Assembly (NCBI GenBank): GCA_959347315.1
Contig: OY365812.1
Span: forward strand, 124,001 to 188,000
Source: Bimastos eiseni
Lineage: Eukaryota; Annelida; Clitellata; Crassiclitellata; Lumbricidae
DNA length: 64,000 nt
Direction: 5' to 3'
In this document: positions 37,801-50,200 of the stretch, piece by piece
Position numbering within the stretch: position 1 is the stretch's first letter
How the letters are laid out: every line of letters begins with the position of its first letter
Made by a program: the position numbers and the translations under genes
The notes under the pieces: model-generated
Seen by the model: only the letters and a program-made list of their open reading frames with translations
Databases searched by the model: none
Told to the model about the DNA's origin: nothing

Positions 37801-40800
37801 TCCCAATGAATGAAACCATCCAACAATGTTTATGTAATGTTCCAACTTCTTTATTGAAATGTCTTAAAACTCACCATTTCTCATAAGTCATAAACATCAT
37901 CAAATGATCCAACCGATCTTCACCTGGAGATTGACTAATATTTCTGTTTGCCTGATCATGTTACAAATATCTTTAATAATAGTAATAATATCGTTTCAAT
38001 TGACAAGTAACGCCATCAAATGGTTCTTAGAAGATGAAAAATGAATGTCCCAGATGCACGCAATCTCAGTTTCTGCTCTTTCTAAATCAGTAAACGTCAT
38101 TACTTAAGATGACATTTTGTACTTACGCCTGAATGTCTTCTGAAGTTGAATGTCAGCGGCCTTCGCTTGGCCAGAAGGTAATATCTCAATCGAGAATTGG
38201 GAATTGAAAACTGAAGAGGAGTCAAAAGAAATTCCTAAAACACAGAAAACCTCCTCAGTCATCAAGTGAATAGTGCAAGAAGTCACAGTCATGAAGTGTC
38301 ATTGAGGTTGTCTTAATGAAGAATCAAAATGCATTAACTCCCAGTAGAAAAGGCAAAGACAATCCCAGAACTGAGACAGCAGGTAATGCGTTGTTGAAAT
38401 GGTGGAAATGTGCTTAAGGGAGGGAAATGTACTCCAGGGATGGAAGGAAATGTGTTTAAGGGAGGGAAATGTGCTTAAGGGAGGGAAATGTGCTTAAGGG
38501 AGGGAAATGTGCTTAAGGGAGGAAAATGTGCTCCAGGGAGGAAGGGAAATGTGCTCCAGGGAGGGAAATGTGCTCCAGGGATGGAAGGAAATGTGCTTAA
38601 GGGAAGGGAGGGAGGGAAATGGGCTTGAGGGAGGAAAATGTGCTCCAGGGATGGAAGGAAATGTGCTTAAGGGAAGGGAGGGAGGGAAATGGGCTTGAGG
38701 GATGGAAGGAAATGTGCTTAAGGGAGGGAAATGTGGTACAGGGAGGGTATAACAATGTCATGGATGACAATGAGAAAGTGTAAACTTGCAAATAACTGAA
38801 CCAAAATCCTTTGGTGAAAGAATCTCAGCTTGGGTTGGTAAATGCCCTAAATTCAGAGGAGTTCAATAGAAAGCTTTAAATGTCATGAAGATGCCTTCAA
38901 GATGAATAATTGTAATAGATGCTAACAAAATGAATACATATAATACTATGTACAACACCTCATCACCTCATAAATTAGTAATTACTAAACCTCATCACTT
39001 CATAAATTAATAATTACTAAACCTCATAAATTAGTAATTACTAAACCTCATCACCTCATGAATTAATAATTACTAAACCTTATCACCTCATAAATTAGTA
39101 ATTACTAAACCTCATCACTTCATAAATTAATAATTAGTAAACCTCATCACCTCATAAATTAGTAATTACTAAACCTCATCACCTCATTAATTAGTAATTA
39201 CTAAACCTTGTCACCTCATAAATTAATAATTACTAAATCTCATCACCTCATAAATTAGCAATTACTAAACCTGGTCACCTCATAAATTAGTAATTACTAA
39301 ACCTCATCACCTCATAAATTAATAATTACTAAATCTCATCACCTCATAAATTAATAATTACTAAACCTCATCACCTCATAATTTAGTAATTAATAAACCT
39401 CGTCACCTCATAAATTAGTAATTACTAAACCTCGTCACCTCATAAATTAGTAATTACTAAACCTCATCACCTCATAAATTAATAATTACTAAACTTGAAA
39501 TTCCACAACAAACCATCAAAGAACAATAAAAAAAAATTTCTAAGATGCACTTGGAGCTGGCGTCCCTGTGATGTCTACCTTTATATTTACCTTGATATCT
39601 ACCTTTGTGGTTACCTTTGTGCTTACCTTTATGGTTATCTAGATGTCTACCTTTATATTTACCTTGCTATCTACCTTTGTGGTTACCTTTGTGCTTACCT
39701 TGATGTCTACCTTTATATTTACCTTGATATCTACCTTTAAGTCTACCTTCATTTAAAATGATGAAATTTATCTCTGCACCTGAAAGGCAAAGTTGAGTTG
39801 TTCTAGCATCTTCAGAGTTGCATTTCTCGTCAGTGACGTCTCAAATCCTTTCACGTTCTCCAGAAGAATGTAGTCAGGAATCTTACAGAGTCTAAAAGTA
39901 GAATCAGCCCAACATTATAATAATATTTTACGTCCAGTCGACGTTTAGAGGTCATAAATAGTAAGCGTTATTCAATGAATCGATTGTTTGCATATTTAAC
40001 AGATTATGACTTTCGTTGAAGTCTGGTGCACCAGATACTAATGATATAGAAGTTACTAATCAATTAATGATTAATAATTAAAAAATAATCCATTAATGAT
40101 AAATAATTTGTTCCAAGCCATGGCCAACACGAAGCAGTTTTCTTGGGATTGAATTCTTAAAAGCTCAAGACTCATTTGTTTGCCAACGTTTATCTCACTT
40201 GTTAGTCTTCTTGTGGTGGGCCCTTATAGCGTATCATGGCGCCATATAAATTGTTGTTATTATTATTGTCCGTAATCAGATAAGTGTAACACGTGTGGGA
40301 AGAAGTCATTTGAAAACTCGATGAGTTAGTTGCGTAGAGGAGAATGAGAGACTACTTGGGAAGAAGTTGGAGGAAGTGAAGAAGAGACTTTGTCCGTTCA
40401 TCCTCTATGTCTCGTTGCTTTCCGACCCTCGTGAATGGCTGACATGGAGGACTCATCGTAACCAGATCAGCAGAAAAGCTCTCCAGCTCAGACAGAGTCA
40501 GAGTCTGATAATGACAACCAATCACATCATCGTTCATCATTTGAATCTATTTTTTTAATAATAAGATCAACAGATTTAGGAAAACTCTTCTCATCTTCCG
40601 ATTATTTGAAAACCAATGAATACAATCAGCACAGAAGACATTTGAAAAGCAGAACAACAGACAAAAGAACAAGGTCACAATACACAGAGGTCATAGGTCA
40701 AAGGCACAAGAGTCATAGGTCAAAGGCACAAGGGTCAAATGTGGTAGAAAGAAATCCAGTCTAAATCGTAAAATCAATCGAATCCATGAGACTTCTAAGA

Positions 40801-41844
40801 CGTTGCATTCATGATGTCATTTGATGATTGTAAATGACTTAGAAACAGTTAAAATTCTTTTAGATCAGTTAAACTGATGAAACTCTTTGTTACCGCTAAA
40901 CACTTTGCTTGAAGCTTAGTTTGTGGAAAGTTGTGACGATAGATGGAGTTTGAGATCTGGTTAATGTCAATGGCTGTCACTACGTCAAACGCGATTTCGC
41001 TCTCTGTAACAATTAGAACCAATTTTGCAACAGTTAATCGTAATCACAATATATTTACAGGGCTCACAAAATATACCAATCTAATCATAGATGACTGCAA
41101 TATGTAACCATTACCCTGACAGAAAGTAAGAATAACAAGAAGAAGAAACTATAGTGAATCAGCTGTTCAAATGGTCTTTTGCGGCAGACTGTCACAGAGA
41201 ATAATGAGGGCATGTGGGAAAAGAGGTGGGGTTATGATGTCTTGGTGTGAACGGAATGTAAGACTTGTAGGTCATGGAGGGTAAAACTGGAAGACCATCC
41301 ACCATGTACGAAATGGAGGATGATTGACAGATGCAAATAAAGCCTCCTAAACAGAAGAAAGTCTTCCCTTATAAACTAAAATAACTATCAACAAGATTCT
41401 GATAATTTGAATCAAGTTACAGATATGCTTAGTCGTACATCTAATTCAGCTTCATCTCATGATCATTGTTGCTAAAGTCTCCTTTACAAGTTGCTAAAGT
41501 CGTTTTTTTTAGTTCTGGCTGGGCTGGGAACGCTCCTGAGAAGGTTCTTGAGGGGCATTATATAAATGCCCAGAATGAATGAATGACTTGTTTAAACACA
41601 ACCAATGCTTAACAACAACATAAAAATTGCTTCTTATTTGATAGATTCGCTGTGGAAATGTTATCAAGAGTTTCCCAAATACTAAGTTCAACATCTGCTG
41701 CATCTAGTTTAATTTCATACCAACTGATAAATCAACATTTTGTTTCCCTTCTGTTTAGTAAAACTTGCCTTTCAATGCAAAATGCATTCCACCGATTCCG
41801 CTGTACAGTTCTAAGACAACCAACTTTTTCCTTGGCTCATTCAT
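34880..41844 (-). CDS. TRDMT1: tRNA (cytosine-38-C5) methyltransferase, DNMT2
   Basis: Methylates C38 of tRNA-Asp and some other tRNAs from S-adenosylmethionine (family knowledge). Nine exons: 41844-41769, 41003-40894, 40504-40356, 39891-39780, 38234-38127, 37302-36872, 36536-36473, 35811-35688, 34980-34880. Phases agree and the product is 424 residues (human 391). Visible motifs: I LELYSGIGGMH; IV SPPCQPFTR with the catalytic Cys; VI LLENVKGFE; IPNSRLRYYLLAKR; DNMT2-specific CFTKRYGHHIEGAGSV; REIANLMCFPPQF; and the last motif LGNSINVHVV. The extra length is a Ser-rich insert in exon 6 before the CFT motif. Intron 1 has a GC donor (AAAG|GCAAGT). Intron 4 is mostly tandem repeat. A SINE lies 46 bp upstream of the start. 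The stop is 149 bp from that of the convergent LRR gene. Confidence 0.97.
36055..36200 (-). mobile_element. LINE 3' tail, minus orientation
   Basis: Reverse complement reads GAGTGCCTCCGATTAGGTCG...GGCGCTGCTATAG, the tail type seen elsewhere. It lies in TRDMT1 intron 7. Confidence 0.5.
38400..38755. repeat. 19-23 bp purine-rich minisatellite
   Basis: Interleaved units AAATGTGCTTAAGGGAGGG and AAATGTGCTCCAGGGATGGAA, about 15 in total, with a higher-order duplication at 38580-38700. It lies in TRDMT1 intron 4. Confidence 0.92.
38955..39497. repeat. 32-bp AT-rich satellite-like array
   Basis: About 16 copies of a unit containing CCTCATCACCTCATAAATTA then GTAATTACTAAA. The GTAATTAC part is itself palindromic. 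It lies in TRDMT1 intron 4. Confidence 0.95.
39566..39752. repeat. 12-bp TACCTT-type tandem repeat
   Basis: Roughly 15 copies of a unit such as CTACCTTTGTGG. On the minus (transcript) strand each copy reads AAGGTARA/AAGGTAAG, resembling a 5' splice site. The array starts 28 bp after the exon 4 donor (39780/39779). Confidence 0.9.
40190..40275 (+). mobile_element. LINE 3' tail with (TTA)n end
   Basis: CTTATAGCGTATCATGGCGCC followed by ATATAAATTG and a TTATTATTATTG tail. It lies in TRDMT1 intron 3. Confidence 0.5.
41480..41590 (+). mobile_element. LINE 3' tail with (GAAT)n end
   Basis: TTGCTAAAGTCGTTTTTTTT, GGCTGGGCTGGGAACGCTCC and TATATAAATGCCCAGAATG match the 3' end at 31190-31300. It lies in TRDMT1 intron 1. 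Confidence 0.65.
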
Positions 41845-41889
41845 GATGCCTGAAAGCAAAACATCGTCATCATCACCTTTTGCTTCTAA

Positions 41890-42190
41890 AGACCGAAGAT
41901 TGCAACCATTGAAGAGCAGTTCCTTGCCCAAGCCTTAAGAGGTAGCAGCCATAAGAATGAACTGTTAGTGACCTCGTTTTTCATGTATAATGGTGAGTGG
42001 CAAGTCCTTTCCCTAACCGTTTCATCTAACCCCATAGACAGTGTGCACTCACAGTGGAGTTGGCTTGGAGGTGTGAGTGGAGTAGAAATCACTAACCAAA
42101 TTCCGCCCTGGTTAGGGAGGGGGAAGGAATTGAACTTCTGACCTCTTAGTTGACAGTACAGCAGACTAACCACTACCCCAAGGCGGGTGC
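41890..42190 (-). mobile_element. tRNA-derived SINE, family C
   Basis: On the minus strand the head reads CCTTGGGGTAGTGGTTAGTC (A-box-like). GAAGTTCAATTCCTTC (B-box-like) follows, then a body ending near 41890. It has the same orientation as TRDMT1, and its 3' end is about 46 bp from the TRDMT1 start codon. Confidence 0.75.
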
Positions 42191-44269
42191 GTTGCGAATC
42201 GCTGAAACCTGAATCCCCGAAAACGAAGCTAGAATGATGAAAAAGACTCCGCTTAAATGGAAGCTGGATCGAAGAAAATAATTCATGTAGAAGCTGGGTT
42301 GATGAATGAATCGCGCTGTGTTTAGACAGTTCTGCGTTTTTCAATAGTGCATTGCTGTTTTCGGGGAATCGGGTTTCGATGATTCGGGTTGATCCCACCA
42401 AGGCCAGTGAAAAAAATTAGTCTTGAACCAAAATAGCATTTGTGTATGTAAATATCTCAGAAGGCCACTGACTTTGGCTTTTTCTTCGTTTCTACACAAA
42501 TTGCAAAATTGTACGCGCTCCGGCAGGTCACTTAAAATTAGCACGTGTGTCGGATATAGGTCGCGTGAAGGATGCACGGTGTATTGTTTTATGCCTATCG
42601 TTCAACGAGCTGAAAATCTGAAGGAAAGAATTAACTCAATCGCTTAAAGCTGGCAGCATTTTTGATCAGTGATTATTTCGACTTAAACGTTTTCATAGAC
42701 GTTTTAATCACTCATTCAGTATTATATGTAAACAACGAGCTCTTCTATGCTTTTATCTCTGCCACAACCATAGGTGGCTAGAACCAACCTCCAAATACCT
42801 ATTCTTAGGCTACAACTATTCGCAACTTGTATAGCGCCAATTTTTGTCCTGTGGCTTTCCTTGGTAGTCGTAATCGAAACGTCTATTGCCTGTAGATAAA
42901 ATGTTGAATGGACGAAAACTGAGCATAAAAATTGATCGATATCGTAGATGGTCTAAACGTTCTGTGCATTCGGACAATCGTTGAAGTAAATAAATTAACG
43001 CGCAAATCCTTAAACATAATGGCAAATCATGCGAATAAAGGATGCGAACGTCATAAATCATGATTCCCATAAAGTTAGAGTTGTTGAGTTTTGAAAGAAG
43101 ATAGCATACAATTGTAACGTTTGAGGCTTTTGGTATTATAAACTAAAAAAGTAGGATTTTAAGGTCGACTTGCACAGCCCTGATAAGTAGACCAGAATGC
43201 AGTGCTAAAGTCGTAATTGAAGTATTTCTTGCTACAGTCACCGATCTTTCTGTTCATATATCGTTTGTTGAGTTGTCATATTAGTGCTGCACGTGCGGGA
43301 ACGTTGGTTCATTAACAAACAGGTTGTAAATTTAATTTAATTTTCATTTGTTTTTCGTTAATAATATTGAATAGTTTCCTAATGAGTAGGCGCAGATCCA
43401 CAAAAGAACTGAAAGCTATCCGATACCTGGCAGTTATGAAAATGCCAAATAGATAGAATTCTTGAACCAAAACAATTTCCTACGAAACGTTCTTAATTTG
43501 TTTTTAGCGATTTCTTTTAGGAAGTAGCGATTACTTTAAGGATGTGTTAATTAGTCCATTCCCAACAGGTGGCCCATAAAATTTTACTGGACTCGAAGCC
43601 TTTTGCGTTGATTGCGCAGCGCATGCGCTTTAAAAGGGCTGAATTGTGGACAGACAAACGTTTGGTTTGATGACATGCTACAATCGATGTGCGTCAACTT
43701 GCCGTTAAGTGACCATACGTAGTCGGATTCATATTCGAGCATCATATTCGAATTGCTTGTGATATCTCGAATAACGCACGAGCTTCACATACAAACGCCA
43801 TGGTAGGTTAACGAGCTGAGATAAGAGATTTAGATCGTAGACACAGCTTATTAGCCAATTAAAGCACTACCCAAAATACTAAGCGCTGAAACACTACAAT
43901 GACTGGTACGCTGTGGTTGCACTTCAAAGTTACCGTGTAATTGCATTGGTTTTCATACGATAGCCTATAATACACAAGCGTCCCTTACAACTGTTAGCCA
44001 AGCGTACACGACTAGAAATATAGGCAGCTTAGTCCAGTCTCGTTATATGACACGTCTAATCTACAACGGACTCCTGCATATCTATGTAATAACCCTATGA
44101 TACGCCGACTGAACGAAGTACGCTGCTCTGTCCCCTAACAAGATGCAGAAGTAATTTCTTTGTGCGTATTATGGCTGATTATTGAGCCGCAGAAGCACCA
44201 CACTGTGTATGTATTTGTTATTTATGTGTGTGTGTGTTTCTTGATTTCTTATGGAAGGCATCTGTGAAA
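42191..44269. other. divergent intergenic region, no gene recognised
   Basis: Lies between the starts of TRDMT1 (minus) and the AFG2-like gene (plus). It contains a short LINE-like tail near 42815-42870 and otherwise AT-rich sequence with scattered CG-containing stretches. A (GT)n run (44222-44236) precedes the AFG2-like start. Confidence 0.5.
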
Positions 44270-47200
44270 ATGACAAAGACTCCAACAAAGAAGACTGGTG
44301 CATTGAAGGAGTTGTTGAGGTGGATGACGTGTGGTCGTTGCTCCGTCCTTCATTCAACAGAAGATGAAGACAAACATCGTTTCATCTGCTCAGATGAACA
44401 ACGAAATGAAGATGACGTCATTGCTGAGATCGCAAAACGAGGCCACAGTCTGATCCGTAACAACCTCCTCACGGCATCAATTCATCTGATGAATGGTAAG
44501 AGATGACATTCACAAAACATCAACATCTTGTGAGTTGCTCATATTTTAGGAGTCATTTTTGTTCAGTTGATTGCTTCTGAGAGTTTAATTTTTAAAATCC
44601 ACTTGATCTCCAATGTCGAGATAGATGCTATGTATCAGATCTTTTATGTAGCACTATTTCTGAATGCTGATTCAATTGAACTGCTCAAAGTCTCTCTCAG
44701 AGGGATTTTGCAGATGTCAGCCAAACATGGAAAAAGTGCTTTCAGTCAATGCTTTGATTATAATTGACCCAGTTACGCATTCAGTTGTATCGATTTGTTT
44801 GTCTACTCATCTCTGAACTTCTGACTTGATGTAGCAATTGTGAATGCGTTGTTGTCCTTCACAAAAGCAATGTCATCATAATCTACAAATGCCTTAAGTA
44901 TCACTTGAAAGCTTAGTTCATGGCTCCAGCTTGGATTAGTGCTCTTGGAAACTTGAATGCTGCATTTGCGATGTCTACATAATTTTCCAGGTGACAGTTA
45001 TCGTAAGAATTGGATTCGTAACTTTGTCTTCTTGCATCCGGACACAATGAACGCAATTGGATCATCTGAGATGGCTCTTGAGAAGCCCGTCGTCCTTGAC
45101 AATCGATTTGGTTTCCGAATGTTCCCTGACTCAACTGTACCATTGACGAGCATTGGATGTCACAAGAAAGCTATCGACCGCCTGGAGAAGAGTCCGGGCG
45201 ACTGGCTGACCCTACAAACCGCAGTGGAACACGAGGGACCAACCGATAAGATTCACCTCCAGTTCACGTGAGTCATCTCTTCTCAGCCGTTATCTGTTAT
45301 ATCAGTATCATTAACACATGACATGTATATCGCTGAAATTTCTCTCCTCTCCAAAACCTGCACACGAAAATCTGCTTACCATGCATATTGCTCATTTCAA
45401 TTACACCTTCCAGGTCGAGTTTGCACTGTGTCTGTTTTTTATGTTAGGTGAAGAGTGGAAGAGGTGGAGAGTGGAAGAGGTGGAGAGTGGAAGAGGTGGA
45501 GAGTGGAAGAGGTGGAGAGTGGAAGAGGTGGAGAGGGGAGGAGAAGGTGGAGAGTGAGATCTTCATTAGCAATAGAGTATTTGTTGTTTTGTGGATATAA
45601 AAGGGATGTTCCATTCCAGATTACTCTGCATGATGTGCCCTGAAGGAGAATTAGCCCTTGACAAACATTTGTTTTGTGTTCCTTCTGTCCAATTAATATC
45701 CTATTAATTGCTTTGACTGTTGGCTGCTAAGATTATAATTTTAATCAAACAATGTAAAATTGCAGGTTGGTTCATAAGAGACAGTTGCTATGTCACTGGT
45801 GTGAAGTCATTTAGAGATTGAGATGTGCAGAACAAATCGTTTTCTAGTTAAATCTTTTTTAGGGATGTTAAACGAAAACCGGAATTCCGATTTTCGGTTT
45901 AGAAAACGGTAACCGGTTTCTGTCATTTGTAAAACGGTATTGGATTTTTTATTTTTTTGCCTTATTATTTGTCTCACTTATCCCAGATTAATTCCCATAG
46001 GAAGATGCTCAAGTAAGTTGGTCAACTTCAAAGGTACAGATGCGGCTAAGCGAAATATTTCCCATCCGTGTCTTCCAAAAGGGTAATTAATAGCTGCGAT
46101 TTCTGCTTATATTTAGGATAAAGATACTCGATAAAGATATTCGAAACTTTATACCTAGAGCATTTAGCAAAGACATACACTAACATAAATCATCTAATTA
46201 AATCTTAAACTAACTGATTTTCTGATTTGGCATGGGGTGGGACTAACTGCAACTGTCTAAATATTATTCTGTGCTTTTCATGACCATTGTAATAAGCTGT
46301 GTTTTTGCCAGCATTAAATATCTGAATAATCGAAAATTGACTGATTGATTGATTGCTCCAAAGAAAGTATTAACAACCCTATTCTCTTTATAAAAATGTT
46401 TATTGCTGGACTTTATGCCTGGGATTAAACGTGTATAAGTTTATAATGATTATCATTTTTGATTATTACTTTTCAGGGAAGAATTGCCTCCACAGATGCG
46501 TAGGGAATTAAATTTGAATGAATTCAAGGTCGATTTCTTTGAGGAAAATGGTGAGTCTTGATGTTGACCATTTCAGTTGAATGTATTTAACTGAAATTTT
46601 TGCTTGTCCTATTCTTTAAATTGTCTTTCTGTCTGTTAGGACTGACGTTGAATCTGATCTGACTATTTCAGATTTGTTTCAGTGCACCGTCAATTGATGC
46701 CCTGTGCGTTTTATGGCGGCGCTATAGAAGTCTTTTTAGTCATAGTCATATATAATTTATTCAATTCTCCCAAAAAACTCTGTAGTTAACTTTGAGCAAA
46801 CTGATTGTCGGTCTTTGTGTTGAACATTTGATGACAGCTGATAATGATTTGTTTTGTCATTTTCTTTTCCAGACTCTCGCTTGTTCTATGTGGGCGAACA
46901 TTTGAAGTTTAAATTCTTAAACAATGAGTTTTCGATGGTCGTACGCTATGTAAAATCCGGATTGATCGTTCATGATGCAATCGATGATCGTTCTACGTCT
47001 GATGTCGTGGAATCATTTTCCCAACTGGATATATCGTCATCAGGAGAATTAGATTTTAAGAAAGATTCATTGGTTGTTCGTAAGATGTTTTTCAGTCTGG
47101 ATGAAACGCACACCCTTCTCGTCATTACTCATGCTGGACCGTGTTTTACGCTCAATTCCTTTGGAGGATATTCTCCTTGGAAAACCAAAGTTCATCATTG

Positions 47201-50200
47201 GCTTGAAGAGGTTCTCAATGGTCCTCCGCAATATATTGGCCTAGGTATGCCATTTTTTACATTGCATAAAATACCTGAACTGAATTTATCAAAAGAACCA
47301 GGTTTACATTATTTTAAGGTGAAGTTCTTGAGCCTCTTGAATGGAATTAGCATAATTTGATGTTTTCAAACGTGATGATTAGTTAATAACTTAACTTAAG
47401 TGGCATTAATTTGCATATGCTAAAGTGCATGAAATTAGGGTAGATCTGGAGATCCACTTTTGATGAGTCTTTTTTGGAAGGTTTGCTAATGAATATGCAA
47501 TTGCAATCAGTCATGATATGTTTGGCTTCATCGTATTCTAGGTCCAGTGCTTTCACTGCGATTGGTTCTTCTCGTTGGTCTGCCTGGAGTTGGAAAAACG
47601 ATGTTTGTTACGGCTCTGGCCAACACGGCTCATGTCGCATTGTTTATCATCACACCAGAGATCATTCAGGACGAGTTAGCTCTCTTTATTTTTCAGATGT
47701 CATTATTTGTCAGGTGTCATTATTCATTAATTATCATTAGTCATCAGTTGTCATATCATTTGTTATTTCAGTTTTTTATTTTTTAAAGAACTGTTTTTAT
47801 AGTAATTCGAATTTGTAATAATTTGGCTAATATTCAATTATATATTTCTTGATATATGACCTTGTATGACCTCGTATAACCTTGTATGAACTCGTATGAC
47901 CTCTTCTTCGTATTGTGCCATAATGGTAACACAGACGACGTTAAGCGATGATGACTCCTTCCAAAGTCAGTTTGTGTTTAAATTCCAAAAGACATGGTTG
48001 GAGCAGATCTCATTTTTCCTCCTCTTTCCACTTTGACATTTACCTCCATCTGTGAAGCTGAGTTTCGTTTGTCTTGTCTCTTCCAGATCTTCCATGGTCC
48101 ACCTGGAGCGGCAGATTATCTCTGAGGGACCATGCATCGTATTCTTCGATGATCTCGACATGATCTGTCCAGCGAAAGAGAAAGAGAGAACGTATTGTGC
48201 AGATGAATTCATTGACCACCTGGTGAGAGAAAACGTCAAATGATGCAATCAGTGCATTCTCTTTCATTGGGAAGATTAAATTTATCACGACCACTTGTGA
48301 ATGAAGGAGACGTTGTGTTGCAAGGAAGGAAGAGGAGGAAAAGAAAAGGAGGAAGAGAGAATGAAGAGGAGGAGGAAGAGGATCAGAGAAGGAATGGGAG
48401 AAGGAAAAAGAACCAATTGAGGAAGAAGTTACTGGAGCAGATGTCACTCTAATTAATGAGCTAAACATACTAATTGATCAGTTAATGATATGTAATTTTG
48501 TTTTCTGTTCTTTGTTTTGTCTTCAGTTGAAACTCGACGACAGAATCTTTATATTTGGAGCAACAAACAAAATAGAAAATGTTGATAAGTACATTTTAAG
48601 GTCAGGTCGCTTTGATGTCACACAAACGATCGATCTGCCTAAGACGTCGGACAAAATCGATGTAAGTGAGATACGTTGAGTTCTGCAGTTGATCAGTTTC
48701 TACTTTTCTTTTTATTTCGATCAATTCCTTGTTTCTTGGCAACACACAACATTATTTGAGTAAAACGAGGCCTTTTTAGGTGTCTGAACAAAGTTTTATG
48801 AAGATCAATCGCAATGGATTTTGAATTGATTAGACTTCAATTGACTCTTGTTATAGCTCCTCTTCCTCGTAATCAGTGCAATATAGAGCAGGAACTACTT
48901 AGAACGCAGCACCCCCTCTGCCCTTCCAACCCCACTACTCCCCATCCCATTTCTCCCCACCCCACTCCTCCCACCCTGCTAGTCCCTCCTCACCCCAACT
49001 GGTAACCTTTGGGGACCTGCAAATCACAAATTTTCAATCAAATCTGGAATCAGCTACTACCAGTTTGATATTACGCAGTATGTACTTAGTAATCAATATG
49101 TCAATATACGCCTGCAGCTTAAAATAAATTAAGTTCAAAATTAAGTTTATTATCAGAATTAATATTGCTCAATTATTTTTTAAGATTCAGTGTTTCATTT
49201 GTGATCTGATTTTTCAGATTTTGAATTGTCTCCTGCATTCTGTTAGACATTCGTTGACAGAAGAAGACATTAAAGAACTGGCAACAAGAGCTCGCCATTT
49301 CTCGGGTCTTGACCTCTGTTGCCTCTGCGATAAAGGTTTGTCTGCTGCCCCTCTTGTTTCTTTTCTTCGTGGGGAGGGTTATGGTTAGGAGAAGGCATAT
49401 TTTGAATTTTACTTAATTCAGTCCAACATTATTCAGTATTTTGCAATATACGTGAAACTTTGATAAAATGCAGAACAGACTTATATGAATGTGTCATAAT
49501 AATAATAATAATTATGTGATACTTATTTGTGGTGTATTTCGATGTCGTCTGGTTGTCCTATTGGATTATAAACCCAGACGAACGTTTATGGCTCTCAAAT
49601 AATTTATTAGACTTTTTTCCTGTTGTTCATTTTATCCGAAATTAGCTAAAGCGCGTGCTAGGTCTCGATTGTTGCCGTACACCTCTGACTCCTCCTCTGA
49701 CTCCAGATGGTTGGCCTCTGGCTCCACCTCTCCTTTGACGATGGAAGAGTTTCTCAGTTGTCTGCCAACTATTGAACCTCACTTGTTGAAAACTCTCTAC
49801 CAGGAAATGCCGTTTGTGAGTTCCTCTTTTATTTCATTTCCGAAATGTGATGCCGTCCTTCTTCCAACATCTTTTTGCTCAGAAGTGCATACACACGCCT
49901 CGACGGTACAATTGCAGTTGTACTGCAGAGCAATGGTGCGCGAGGGACTAGCTCAAGGTCCCTACACAGTGACTGACGCCCCGATGAGGCTCGAACCCGC
50001 ACGCTCAGCACACACTGAACGTTACGGGCTGACCGCTCTAACCGATCGGCCACTGTGCCACACTGCTTGTTACTGCTTCTTTGACTGGCATTCAATTGTA
50101 CATGGTCATTTGGCCATTTCTTCTTTGCTGGCAAAAGCAGTCAGTCGTGGACCTTACTTGCTTACTCCTGATTTTATAGGTCTATTAATGACTGATCAGT

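Noticed and set aside
38955..39497. CRISPR-like regular array
   Set aside because: Units are contiguous without unique spacers, and the context is an animal intron. It is a tandem repeat.
39495..39740. 81-codon Tyr/Leu-rich plus-strand frame
   Set aside because: Translation of the 12-bp TACCTT array in a TRDMT1 intron.
44228..44269. Earlier in-frame ATG for the AFG2-like gene (MCVFLDFLW...)
   Set aside because: It is encoded by a (GT)n microsatellite. The ATG at 44270 has A at -3. It cannot be excluded without transcript data.
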